Source: Flavobacterium johnsoniae (GTDB taxonomy: Bacteria; Bacteroidota; Bacteroidia; Flavobacteriales; Flavobacteriaceae). From it: a DNA stretch of 64,000 nt. The stretch is taken from assembly GCF_030388325.1 (NCBI RefSeq), contig NZ_CP103794.1:3224001-3288000 (forward strand), written 5' to 3'. Shown in pieces: positions 44,188 to 52,868 of the stretch (position 1 is its first letter; every line of letters starts with the position of its first letter). The notes below the pieces were generated by a model. The model made no database searches. It saw nothing but the letters and a program-made list of their open reading frames with translations, and was not told where the DNA came from. Made by a program: the position numbers and the translations under genes.

Positions 44188-46167
44188 ATGAAATATATTA
44201 TAATGCTGCTTTTTTTGGGAATGTCTGTAAACGCTCAAAATTCGCACGCACATCACGACAGCATCAAAAATTTAGAAGAAGTAACTGTAAAAAATGCCAC
44301 TAAAAAGAAGATCGAAACAGAAATGAAAATGGCAGTTTCGGTTGATGAATTTTTATCTTCTTCAGATAATATAAGTTTCATAAAACGTGGAGCTTACGCT
44401 TGGGAACCTTTGCTAAATAATATGAGCACAGAACGCTCAACCGTTACAATTGACGGAATGCATGTTTTTGGCGCTTGTACCGATAAAATGGATCCGATTA
44501 CGTCTTATGTAGAAAGTAATAATCTTTCGGCAATTGATATCAAATCTGGACAGGAGGGAAGTCTTCACGGTGCAACTGTTGCGGGAAGTATCGATTTAAA
44601 AAGAAAAAGCACGCCATTTAGTGCTCAAAGAAAATGGAATGGCGCGTACCAAAGCGGATTTGAATTCAACAATAAACAGTTTTTTAATCTTGGAAATGTC
44701 TCGTATTCAAGCAATAAATTTGTTTTCGACGGAAGCATTTCTTACCGAAAAGCAGACAATTATTTTGACGGAAATGATGACGAAGTAAAACATTCTCAAT
44801 ATAAAAAGTTCAATACTTCAATTGGATTGGCTTATAAAACAAGCGAATTGTCTGCCGTAAGAGTCGATGCAATTTTTGATATGGCTAAAGATGTTGGTTT
44901 TCCAGCGCTTCCAATGGATTTATCGCTTTCTAGAGCTTTGATCACTTCGGCTGCTTACAAACAATTATTTGAAAATGGCTTGGTAAAAGTGATAGATACA
45001 AAAATCTATTTTAATGCAATAGAACATTATATGGATGACACGACGCGTCCTGAAAATTTGGTTCACATGGATATGCCAGGCTGGAGCACGACTTATGGTT
45101 TGGTTTCTAAAGCCAATTTGAAAAAGGATAATTATGCTGCTGAAATTCAATTGAATGCATACGATAATTTGTCTATTGCAGAAATGCGAATGTATCCGCA
45201 AGATCGAAGCAAAAGAACGATGTTTGCGTACAGCTGGCCGTGGGTAACAACACGTTACGCGGGACTTTCAATGAATAATTCTTGGGATCTTTCAGAGAAA
45301 AGCCAAGTGAATTTGGGCGGTTCTTTGGGCGTGAATTACAATTACTCAAAATATGTAGAATTCAACTGGATTTTTCATCCCGGAGCGCCTCAGGAAAAAA
45401 CGAGATTTTTGCCTAATTTTCATGCGGCTTATCAGCTAAATATTGACCAATTTGATTTTTCTGTCGGAGCTGGCTATGGTCATAGAGCGCCTTCTGTTTC
45501 TGAAGGTTACGGCTATTATATTTATAATAGTTTTGACCGTTACGATTATATCGGAGATCCGAATTTGAAAAATGAAATTTCGTATGAAGGAAATGCAAGT
45601 GCTGGTTTTAAAAATGAAAAATTCAGCCTTCAAGGAAAAATTAACTATTTCTACATTCAGAATTATATTATAGGTAGAATTTTGAGTATGGGAAGTCCGA
45701 TGAATTACCAATCGGTTGGTGTAAAAGGATATACGTCATTAGATTATGCCACACTTTTGAATTTTTCTGTAAATGCAGGTTACGATATTTTGGAGCATTT
45801 ACATTGGAAAGGAACTTTAATGTATGCACGCGGAATGGACAATTTAGGCGGAAATCTTCCTTTTATTCGTCCGTTGAGTTATCAGACTTCGCTTCATTTT
45901 ATGCATAAGAATTTCGGAATCCAAACTTCTGTAAATGGTGATTTCGAACAAATTAATTACAGTCCAGAATATGGAGAAGATCTGACTTCGGCGTATACAA
46001 TTTGGAATCTTTCTGCTGATTATTCTTTTAAAATCAATAAAGTAAAAACGACGGTTCAAGTTGGTGCAGAGAATTTATTAAATGAATATTACAGCACTTA
46101 TGCCGACTGGGGAAATATTCCGAGAATGGGACGTAACATTTTTACTTCTTTAAAATTCACTTTATAA
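44188..46167 (+). CDS. TonB-dependent receptor, OprC-like (putative copper importer)
   Basis: Outer-membrane receptor of 659 residues with signal peptide (GMSVNA-QN), a His-rich N-terminus (SHAHHDS), TonB box-like LEEVTVK, plug (about 45-140) and barrel ending FTSLKFTL. The plug has GMHVFGACTDKMDPITSYVE with Cys97-x3-Met101, and the barrel has IEHYMDD with His280-x-Met282. OprC of Pseudomonas aeruginosa binds copper through a CxxxM-HxM site at nearly the same spacing. A longer frame opens at a GTG at 44113 inside the previous gene; ATG 44188 follows its stop by four bases and gives a good signal peptide. No N-terminal carboxypeptidase-like domain is present. Confidence 0.85.
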   Translation: MKYIIMLLFLGMSVNAQNSHAHHDSIKNLEEVTVKNATKKKIETEMKMAVSVDEFLSSSDNISFIKRGAYAWEPLLNNMSTERSTVTIDGMHVFGACTDKMDPITSYVESNNLSAIDIKSGQEGSLHGATVAGSIDLKRKSTPFSAQRKWNGAYQSGFEFNNKQFFNLGNVSYSSNKFVFDGSISYRKADNYFDGNDDEVKHSQYKKFNTSIGLAYKTSELSAVRVDAIFDMAKDVGFPALPMDLSLSRALITSAAYKQLFENGLVKVIDTKIYFNAIEHYMDDTTRPENLVHMDMPGWSTTYGLVSKANLKKDNYAAEIQLNAYDNLSIAEMRMYPQDRSKRTMFAYSWPWVTTRYAGLSMNNSWDLSEKSQVNLGGSLGVNYNYSKYVEFNWIFHPGAPQEKTRFLPNFHAAYQLNIDQFDFSVGAGYGHRAPSVSEGYGYYIYNSFDRYDYIGDPNLKNEISYEGNASAGFKNEKFSLQGKINYFYIQNYIIGRILSMGSPMNYQSVGVKGYTSLDYATLLNFSVNAGYDILEHLHWKGTLMYARGMDNLGGNLPFIRPLSYQTSLHFMHKNFGIQTSVNGDFEQINYSPEYGEDLTSAYTIWNLSADYSFKINKVKTTVQVGAENLLNEYYSTYADWGNIPRMGRNIFTSLKFTL

Positions 46168-46168
46168 A

Positions 46169-46531
46169 ATGAAAAAAGTTTTTAGTATCACAATGACGAT
46201 TTTGTTCTTGTTGGTTTCGTTCCAACAGGCGCTTATTGTTGTGCACTTTAAACTGAATCAGCAAGATATAGAAAGTCAATTCTGCGAAAATAGAGCCAAA
46301 CCAGAATTGCAATGTCACGGAAAATGTCATTTAAAGAAAGAATTAGAAAAGTCTGAAAAAAACGATTTGGAGTTAAATAGTATTTTCAAAAAAATAGACA
46401 TTCTTCAGAATCAGAATTTTGAGTTTCCAGTTCGCATTCTAAAAATGATAAGTAATAAAGTATTGATTTATAAAGAATTTAATCATTTTGAACCTTGTTT
46501 AGAAATTTTTGTACCGCCGCCTATTTGCTGA
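46169..46531 (+). CDS. Small membrane-anchored CX9CX3C protein (second paralog)
   Basis: Protein of 120 residues, paralog of the product of 42623. One N-terminal hydrophobic segment (about 5-27), then FKLNQQDIESQFCE and Cys39, Cys49, Cys53 (CHGKCHLKKEL) at identical positions to the other copy, with extra Cys110 and a terminal Cys120 in VPPPIC. The rest is a charged helix and a beta-like stretch. It starts one base after the receptor stop, so the genes are tightly linked. No named family is recognised. Thiol-based metal transfer near the receptor is a possibility. Confidence 0.75.
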   Translation: MKKVFSITMTILFLLVSFQQALIVVHFKLNQQDIESQFCENRAKPELQCHGKCHLKKELEKSEKNDLELNSIFKKIDILQNQNFEFPVRILKMISNKVLIYKEFNHFEPCLEIFVPPPIC

Positions 46532-46583
46532 TTAATTTCCCTCAATTAATAAAATAGAAATACAAAAAATTAAATATCACAAA

Positions 46584-47450
46584 ATGCAAAATTTAAAAAA
46601 ATACCTATTATTATCAGTTGCCGCATTGACTTTCGTATCATGTTCAAGTGATGACGATAATCCAGTTGCGAACAATTTAACGCTAGAATTCACGAATACA
46701 TTAAAAAACAATACTATTGTTTTAGGAAATGCAACTTCAACTTCGGCAACTTCAAATACTTCGGCATCAGGACAAATTCATCATTTTTCAGAATTGAAGT
46801 ATGTGATTAGTAATATACGTTTGGTTAAAGACAACGGAACTGAAGTTCCTTATAATGTAAATGATTTAGACAAAGGCGCAACTGTAATTGACCAATCTAA
46901 AACGGCTTCTTTGAGCTATGTTTTAAGCAATGTTCCGTCGGCAACTTACAAGCAGATTAAATTCGGTTTGGGAATTAAGCCAGAACAAAACACTTTAGAT
47001 CAAGTACGTTTTCCAAATTTCTACGCAGCTGCGGGGGCAAACGACACGCAAATGATGTGGGAATGGGGAAGTGGTTACCGTTTTACAAAAGTGGAAGGTT
47101 TTTATGATACGGATAATAAAGCGATGTCAATTCATACTGGAAGTACAGTTGAAGGAACTGCTCCAAATTACACACAAGGTGTAAATGCCTATAGAGATAT
47201 TACGTTGAACTTAACAACAAACGCAATTGTGGGAAGTAAAGCGCCAAAAATTAAAATTAAAGCTGATTTTGATAAATTATTGAGCGGAAAAATCAACACG
47301 ATTACTCTATCAACAGGAACTGGAATGAATGATAATGCAACTCCAAACGTTCACACTGCTGCGCAGATGGTGAAGTTTGTGGATAATTTAGGAGGAAATG
47401 GTTCAAGCGATATTAGCGGAATGTTTTCTGTTAGTAGTGTAGAAAACTAA
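46584..47450 (+). CDS. MbnP-family copper-binding lipoprotein
   Basis: Lipoprotein of 288 residues, lipobox Cys20 (LTFVSCSSDDD). It matches the MbnP plan: LKYVISNIRLVKDNGTEVPY, then KFGLGIKPEQN, then MMWEWGSGYRFTKVEGFYD and AMSIHTGST. Characterised MbnP proteins bind Cu(I) using a kynurenine made from a Trp by the diheme partner MbnH; Trp159 and Trp161 in MMWEWGSGY are candidates. The MbnH-like gene follows after a terminator-like hairpin. It probably acts in the periplasm or on the surface as a copper store or carrier. Confidence 0.82.
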   Translation: MQNLKKYLLLSVAALTFVSCSSDDDNPVANNLTLEFTNTLKNNTIVLGNATSTSATSNTSASGQIHHFSELKYVISNIRLVKDNGTEVPYNVNDLDKGATVIDQSKTASLSYVLSNVPSATYKQIKFGLGIKPEQNTLDQVRFPNFYAAAGANDTQMMWEWGSGYRFTKVEGFYDTDNKAMSIHTGSTVEGTAPNYTQGVNAYRDITLNLTTNAIVGSKAPKIKIKADFDKLLSGKINTITLSTGTGMNDNATPNVHTAAQMVKFVDNLGGNGSSDISGMFSVSSVEN

Positions 47451-47461
47451 AAATATTTCAG

Positions 47462-47495
47462 AGCCGTCTGAGACTAAAAATCAGACGGCTTTTTA
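47462..47495 (+). terminator. Terminator or attenuator between mbnP and mbnH genes
   Basis: Perfect 10-base stem AGCCGTCTGA with TCAGACGGCT, loop of nine, then five T. It sits 11 bases after the MbnP-like stop and ends 13 bases before the MbnH-like start, so it may set the ratio of the two proteins. Confidence 0.8.
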
Positions 47496-47508
47496 AAATT
47501 CATTTAAA

Positions 47509-48528
47509 ATGAAAAAAATATTTGTTTTTATAGCAATGCTTTCATTATTAACATCTTGTAATAATGATGATGCCGATATGATTGCTATTGATAATCCTGA
47601 AATTGTTTTAAATATTCCAAAAGGTTTTCCAGAGATAAATAGTTTTGCGAGTTTGAACAAACCAACAAAATACGGTGCAGAATTGGGAGAAAAGCTTTTT
47701 TCGGATAAAAGATTCAGTGCAGATAATACGATTTCATGCGCAAGTTGTCATATTCAGGCAAATGCGTTTGCAGATCATAATGCGCAAGCAATTGGAATTC
47801 AGGATAGAGTGGGACTTCGTAATGCGCCGTCGCTTCAGAATTTATTGTTTCTAAAATTTTACAATTGGGATGGAAGCAAACTGCAATTGGAAACACAGCC
47901 GTTAGTTCCTATTATTACTCACGAAGAAATGGATTCTTCTATTTTGGAAGTTATTGGTAAAATTAAAGATGATGCTGATTATAAAGTTTTGTTTAGAAAA
48001 GCTTTTGGCGATTCAGAAATTAATCCAGACAGAATCTATAAAAGCATTGCACAATTTGAATATACCTTGATTTCTTCGAATAGTAAATATGATAAAGTAA
48101 AACGAAATGAAGGCGAAACTTTTACGGAAAGCGAATTAGAAGGCTATAAAACCTTTCAGCAGAAATGTGCAAGCTGTCATTCGGGCGAATTGTTTACCGA
48201 TCAGAGTTTTAGAAATATTGGTTTTCCTTTAAATAAAGATACAAATGAAGCGGGACGTGGTCGCGTTACAGGAATTGCTTCTGATTTTATGAGTTTTCGT
48301 GTTCCAAGTTTGCGAAATATAGAATATACAGCTCCTTATGGCAGTTTTGGACAGTTTGCTGACTTAAAATCTGTTTTGGATTATTTTGATAAAGGAGTTT
48401 TAGATTCAGATAATTTAGATCCGATTTTTAAGAATAATGGTAAGAGAATTCCGCTATCAGAGACGGAAAAAACGAATCTAATTGCCTTTATGAAAACGCT
48501 GAGTGATAAACAGTTTGTTGGAAAGTAA
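47509..48528 (+). CDS. MbnH-like diheme cytochrome c peroxidase (MauG family)
   Basis: Secreted diheme protein of 339 residues, lipobox-like LLTSCNNDD at Cys17. Two CxxCH heme sites are clear: ISCASCHIQANAFADH and QKCASCHSGELFTDQ, the layout of bacterial cytochrome c peroxidases and MauG/MbnH. AFADHNAQAIG and VPSLRNIEYTAPYGSFG are further family motifs. In MbnP/MbnH pairs this enzyme oxidises a Trp of the copper protein to kynurenine. The gene follows the MbnP-like gene and shares its direction. Simple peroxidase activity is the alternative; the neighbour favours the MbnH role. Confidence 0.85.
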   Translation: MKKIFVFIAMLSLLTSCNNDDADMIAIDNPEIVLNIPKGFPEINSFASLNKPTKYGAELGEKLFSDKRFSADNTISCASCHIQANAFADHNAQAIGIQDRVGLRNAPSLQNLLFLKFYNWDGSKLQLETQPLVPIITHEEMDSSILEVIGKIKDDADYKVLFRKAFGDSEINPDRIYKSIAQFEYTLISSNSKYDKVKRNEGETFTESELEGYKTFQQKCASCHSGELFTDQSFRNIGFPLNKDTNEAGRGRVTGIASDFMSFRVPSLRNIEYTAPYGSFGQFADLKSVLDYFDKGVLDSDNLDPIFKNNGKRIPLSETEKTNLIAFMKTLSDKQFVGK

Positions 48529-48547
48529 TTTGCGAAGCCCTTATTTT

Positions 48548-48569
48548 AGAGCATTTTTAGCTCTTTTTA
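48548..48569 (+). terminator. Weak candidate terminator after the MbnH-like gene
   Basis: Five-base stem AGAGC with GCTCT, short loop, and a T-run (TTTTT). It lies 20 bases past the stop. The short stem makes this uncertain. Confidence 0.4.
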
Positions 48570-48698
48570 ATAAGAATAAAATGTTTATAAGGTGTTGATA
48601 AATAGTGGGTTGTGACCTGTGTTAAAAAAAAGTTTTGATTGATTAATTGTTTTAAATTTATAATTAAATGATAGTTAATTAATTAAAAGAATTTGCAT

Positions 48699-48941
48699 AT
48701 GGGAAGAGCTATAAAACTACAGGTTCGTAAAGAATTAGATGGCAAACAGCAATTTAATTTAATTAAGTTGAAAGGAAGTTTGATTACTAAAGGGTATACT
48801 GAAATTATACACATCAGTGATAAAGATGAAGAATTTCACATCAACTCTTTCGAAACCGAAGCAAAAAATGAAGTAAGAGAATTTATTCTCGATTTTATTG
48901 TCAAAGAAAATTTGAGTAATACCATAAGCGTTCTTGTGTAA
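48699..48941 (+). CDS. Small hypothetical protein
   Basis: ORF of 80 residues from ATG 48699 (a TTG two codons earlier is less likely). MGRAIKLQVRKELDGKQQFN starts a mixed alpha/beta sequence without signal peptide, membrane segment or Cys. Acidic-helix composition near SDKDEEFHINSFETEAK. No family is recognised. It stands alone between the copper locus and a short minus-strand ORF. Length, codon use and an upstream AT-rich region support a real gene, but its job is unknown. Confidence 0.6.
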   Translation: MGRAIKLQVRKELDGKQQFNLIKLKGSLITKGYTEIIHISDKDEEFHINSFETEAKNEVREFILDFIVKENLSNTISVLV

Positions 48942-48987
48942 TAGACTTTCGAATAGAATATTACACAGAATTCGCTTGTATTAAAAT

Positions 48988-49191
48988 TTATACAGCTGTA
49001 GAAATAGTTGTATTTTCGTCTAGATAATTGTTCTGTTCTTGGAATGTATTACTAGGTTTTTCATCCCAATCTCCCCAATCTCCTACGTAAGTTTTACGAA
49101 ATATCAATTCGTTATTATCTCCTGCACAAACGCTTAAACGATTGTTGCACACAACTTTATTTTCGCTTTTATTTATTTGTAGATTTTTCAT
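48988..49191 (-). CDS. Very small Cys-containing hypothetical protein
   Basis: ORF of 67 residues with ATG start. MKNLQINKSENKVVCNN leads into RLSVCAGDNNELIFRKTYVG and then DWGDWDEKPSNTFQEQ. It has two Cys (15 and 22), no signal peptide and an acidic tail. A TAAATTTG sequence on the minus strand (49222 to 49215) could be its -7 element. No family is recognised. It could be a small regulator or a peptide precursor; nothing proves either. Confidence 0.5.
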   Translation of the reverse strand: MKNLQINKSENKVVCNNRLSVCAGDNNELIFRKTYVGDWGDWDEKPSNTFQEQNNYLDENTTISTAV

Positions 49192-49293
49192 GGCGTTTGT
49201 ATTTAAAGATTGTTCAAATTTACAAATAGTTGAAATTTAAACTGTTACATCTCAAACCTGTTTTGTTATCAAATTCACATCTTTAAAATAAAA

Positions 49294-49327
49294 ATCTCCC
49301 AGTTTCTAAGCATTGAAACTGGGAGAT
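49294..49327 (-). terminator. Terminator of the Oar-like receptor gene
   Basis: A perfect 13-base stem, ATCTCCCAGTTTC with GAAACTGGGAGAT, loop of eight, then TTTTA on the minus strand. It is 28 bases past the receptor stop. Confidence 0.88.
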
Positions 49328-49354
49328 AGTGAAAAAAAATAAACACAAACTTTT

Positions 49355-52300
49355 TTAGAATGAATATCTAACTCCAAGCTGTCCTTGAAATCTAGACGCT
49401 AACTGATCGACAGTGTAAGGCGTTGAAGTTGGGGCTTTGAATGTATAAGTTGGGTCTCCTGTAGCAACTCCGCCAAGGTTTCCTGATTTTGTTAAACCAA
49501 TATTTGCTGTTGAATTGTACGTGTTTGGAACGAAATAACTTCTTCCCCAATCTTTATTGATTAAGTTTCCAACGTTTGCCACGCTAAATGAAATTTGGAA
49601 AGTTCCTACTTTTGTTACTTGAATTTCATCCATCAATTTCAAATCAGTTTGAATGTTCCAAGGTGTTGTATCGCCATTTCTTTGAGTGAAAGTTCCTCTT
49701 CTGCTTTTTAGATAATCATTTCCATTAATAAAAGCTTCGTAATCTGCTACTTGCTGTGCAGCCGTTGCAGATGGAACTCCTGCTGAATTTACTCCGATAT
49801 ATTTTGCAGCTTCAGCAGCATCTTTAAAGATGTAAGCCAATCCAGCTGCTTGTCCAGTTCCTGCGATTGTTGAATTTACAAATCCCCAAGAAAATGGATT
49901 TCCTGATTGTGCATTAAAATAAACATTAGCAGATAAAGTATTGTTTGATGCTAATTTTACTCCGTAACCAACATTAGAAACAATTCTGTGTTTGATGTTA
50001 AAGTTAGAAGTTGCCAATTGCGGATTATTTGGTGTCAATGACTGATTCATTTGGAAGTTACTTTCCATAGAATTACGAATTCCGTTTGTAATATCGCGAG
50101 AATTACCATAAGTATATGCCACCATAAAGTTGAAACCGAAATCGTATGTTTTAGAAATCATTTCTGTAATACTATAACGGTATCCTTTATCTGTGTTTGA
50201 TAATAAGTAAGCATTTGAGAAAGCAGAGTTTATGTTAGCAGCATAAATTGGCATTTCGTGCTTTGTATCATAAGAAAAATAAGTTGGATTATCAGTTTTG
50301 TTTACTTGTTGAAATTCTAAATCGCGAATTACTTTTGTGTAAATACCTTCAACAGTAAATTTATACCCATCTACAGTTTTATCAAAAGCCAATGAATTTC
50401 TTAAAACGGCTGGCATTTTAAATTTATTGTCTACTAAATCGGCTTGTACTTTTGGAGTTGCATCATGATAGCCATTAAGTCCGCCAGTTGCCAAAGGATC
50501 TCCCACAGCCGCAACTTGAGCAGCTGTTAAGTTGTTTTTGTCGTAACTTCCGTAACCAACACCATCATTATAATATGCATAACCTAACCAAGCAAAAGGA
50601 ATTCTTCCTGTAAATACTCCAGAACCACCGCGAATTACAAATGTTTTATCTTCATCAACATTATAAGTAAAACCAATTCTTGGAGAAACTAGCGCCGTAC
50701 TGAAGAAATTATTTTTAATTTGACTTAAAGGCGTGTACGTATAAGTAGTTCCGTAATTTGGATCTGCTGGAGAATTTTGAACTTGCGGACTTAATTTTGG
50801 TTTGTTTGGAATGTCTGTATAATCTACACGAACACCAGGCGTTACTTTTAATCTGCTTCCAACTCTAATTTCGTCTTGAGCATAAACACTGTATAGATTT
50901 ACTTTGAATTTTGCATAAGGATTATCAAAGATTTCATCTCTTGTTGAACCGTCAAACGGATAAGTTCCACGAACACGAGTAGGAAGTTTGTTGTAGAAAT
51001 CTGTAAGAGATTTGTATGAAACTCTTCCGTTTAAAGCATTTACAAAACCGTAATTAATGTCGTAAAATTCGTTGTGCGTACCAAATAATAAAGTATGATT
51101 TCCTGTTTTGTAAGTAAGATTATCTGTAAGTTCAGCCGTATTTTGTTTCATGTTGAAAACAGTTGCTTCACGATCATTTCCTAAGAAAATTGTTCCTCCG
51201 TTATAACCAATTTCTGTTTGAGGAAACATAATATTATTTGATTTAGGATCACGATAATCTTTAATAGCAGAATAACTAGCAATAAAAGAGTTCGACCATT
51301 GGCTGTTAAAATGACTTTTAAGCTCTAAAACCGTACTGATAGATTGGTTTTTCTGAGTAAAATCCATTCCTGAAAATCGGAAGTTTGCTGCATCGCGCTC
51401 TAAGTTTGTTGCTTGAGAAACTACCGTATTGTTTCGTAAAGAGATCGAATGTTTATCGTTGATTTTCCAATCTAATTTATTGAAGAATTTCTGGCTTTTT
51501 GCAAAATTGTTGTACGAACCGTAAGTTCCTGGATCAAATCCGTAGTTTGTTTTTACAAAGTTCGAAATTTGTTCAGCAGTTGCATTATCAACCAAAGAAG
51601 TCAATTTTCCGTTTGCATCTGTTTGTCCTGCATTGTAGAAAATTGGATCTGTTCTTTCAGCATATTCCATATTCGTAAAAAAGAACAATTTATCTTTTAC
51701 AATTGGCAAACCTAATCTAAATCCGATTTGGTAATCTCCAAACGCTTTTGGCATTTTAGAACCGTCTCCAGCATTGTTTGGACCTGTAAGTGCGGCACTT
51801 CTTCCGTAAGAATAAATAGATCCGCTTACATTATTTGTTCCGCTTCTTGTAACAGCATTAACGCTTCCTCCTAAAAAGTTTCCTAATTTAATATCATAAG
51901 GAGCAATATAAACTTGAATATCTTGAATGGCATCTAAACTGATTGAGTTAGAACGCGTACTGCTTCCTGGCATTCCAGAAGTTCCCGATTGACCTCCTAA
52001 AGACGGACTAAAACCAATCGCATCGTTATTAATAGAACCGTCAATAGTGACGTTGTTGTATCTAAAGTTAGTTCCAGCAAAAGAGTTGTTCGAACTCTGC
52101 GGAACCAATTTAGTAACATCTTGAATTCCGCGGTTTATTAATGGAAGTCCGTTTACTTGTTTTTCGTTGATGTTTGTTCCATTATTTTTAGAAGAAGGTT
52201 TAGAACTTGTAATGACAACTTCTTCCAAAACATTATTATCTGCTTTTCCAACTACAATTGTTGGTAAATCATTGTCGCCAAGCGCTAAGTGAATTTGAGC

Positions 52301-52570
52301 ATTAGAGTAATCTTTGGTGTCTTTACTTTTAATTTCTAATTCGTAAGGACCGCCGGCATTTAAATTTTCGAAACTGAATCGGCCTTGTTTGTCTGTAGTT
52401 GCTCTGTAAACAGCATTTGTAGGCAAATGAGTTAAGGTTACTTCGGCATCGATAACTGCAGTTGTACCATCGTTGACTTTAGCAGACAAAGAAGAAGTAG
52501 TAATCTGAGCAAAAATACTTCCCGCAGTAAGAAGCATTAAAGCCGTGAATAAGAGTTTTAGTTTTGTCAT
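49355..52570 (-). CDS. Oar-like TonB-dependent receptor
   Basis: Outer-membrane protein of 1071 residues. Signal peptide to about residue 21 (GSIFAQ), then a carboxypeptidase-regulatory-like domain (about 25-105; AVIDAEVTLTHLPTNAVYRATTDKQGRFSFEN is split over this region), the region LEEVVITSSK as TonB box, a plug with NVTIDGSINNDAIGFSPSLGG and FLGGSVNAVTRSGTNNVSGS (both typical of Oar proteins), and a large barrel ending FQGQLGVRYSF. Oar proteins transport or secrete unknown substrates, some of them proteins. It stands alone with its own terminator; a two-component system lies 298 bases upstream in the same direction. Confidence 0.9.
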   Translation of the reverse strand: MTKLKLLFTALMLLTAGSIFAQITTSSLSAKVNDGTTAVIDAEVTLTHLPTNAVYRATTDKQGRFSFENLNAGGPYELEIKSKDTKDYSNAQIHLALGDNDLPTIVVGKADNNVLEEVVITSSKPSSKNNGTNINEKQVNGLPLINRGIQDVTKLVPQSSNNSFAGTNFRYNNVTIDGSINNDAIGFSPSLGGQSGTSGMPGSSTRSNSISLDAIQDIQVYIAPYDIKLGNFLGGSVNAVTRSGTNNVSGSIYSYGRSAALTGPNNAGDGSKMPKAFGDYQIGFRLGLPIVKDKLFFFTNMEYAERTDPIFYNAGQTDANGKLTSLVDNATAEQISNFVKTNYGFDPGTYGSYNNFAKSQKFFNKLDWKINDKHSISLRNNTVVSQATNLERDAANFRFSGMDFTQKNQSISTVLELKSHFNSQWSNSFIASYSAIKDYRDPKSNNIMFPQTEIGYNGGTIFLGNDREATVFNMKQNTAELTDNLTYKTGNHTLLFGTHNEFYDINYGFVNALNGRVSYKSLTDFYNKLPTRVRGTYPFDGSTRDEIFDNPYAKFKVNLYSVYAQDEIRVGSRLKVTPGVRVDYTDIPNKPKLSPQVQNSPADPNYGTTYTYTPLSQIKNNFFSTALVSPRIGFTYNVDEDKTFVIRGGSGVFTGRIPFAWLGYAYYNDGVGYGSYDKNNLTAAQVAAVGDPLATGGLNGYHDATPKVQADLVDNKFKMPAVLRNSLAFDKTVDGYKFTVEGIYTKVIRDLEFQQVNKTDNPTYFSYDTKHEMPIYAANINSAFSNAYLLSNTDKGYRYSITEMISKTYDFGFNFMVAYTYGNSRDITNGIRNSMESNFQMNQSLTPNNPQLATSNFNIKHRIVSNVGYGVKLASNNTLSANVYFNAQSGNPFSWGFVNSTIAGTGQAAGLAYIFKDAAEAAKYIGVNSAGVPSATAAQQVADYEAFINGNDYLKSRRGTFTQRNGDTTPWNIQTDLKLMDEIQVTKVGTFQISFSVANVGNLINKDWGRSYFVPNTYNSTANIGLTKSGNLGGVATGDPTYTFKAPTSTPYTVDQLASRFQGQLGVRYSF

Positions 52571-52868
52571 GTTATTTTAGTTATTATTTTCGACAAAGAA
52601 ACTCTCTTTACTTGTTTTCGATTTAAGGCTTTTGTTAACGAAAAATCAAAAAAAATGACAATGTTAATTTATGATAATGAATAGGTTATTTTATAAATAA
52701 AGTCTGTAAGTCTTTAAAATCAAGACTTTGCTAAAAATCCCAGAAATAAAGGGATTAGAGGTAGATTTAAACCAGATTAGAGATAGATTAGAGTGTTATG
52801 AGAATGTTACCAACTAGAGAAATCGGCATTTTTGAAATTCAAATCAACGCTATTTTATTTTACTTTTT

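Noticed and set aside
52571..52868. Gap upstream of the Oar-like gene checked for small RNA or ORF
   Set aside because: No convincing hairpin, ORF or complete -33/-7 pair was found.
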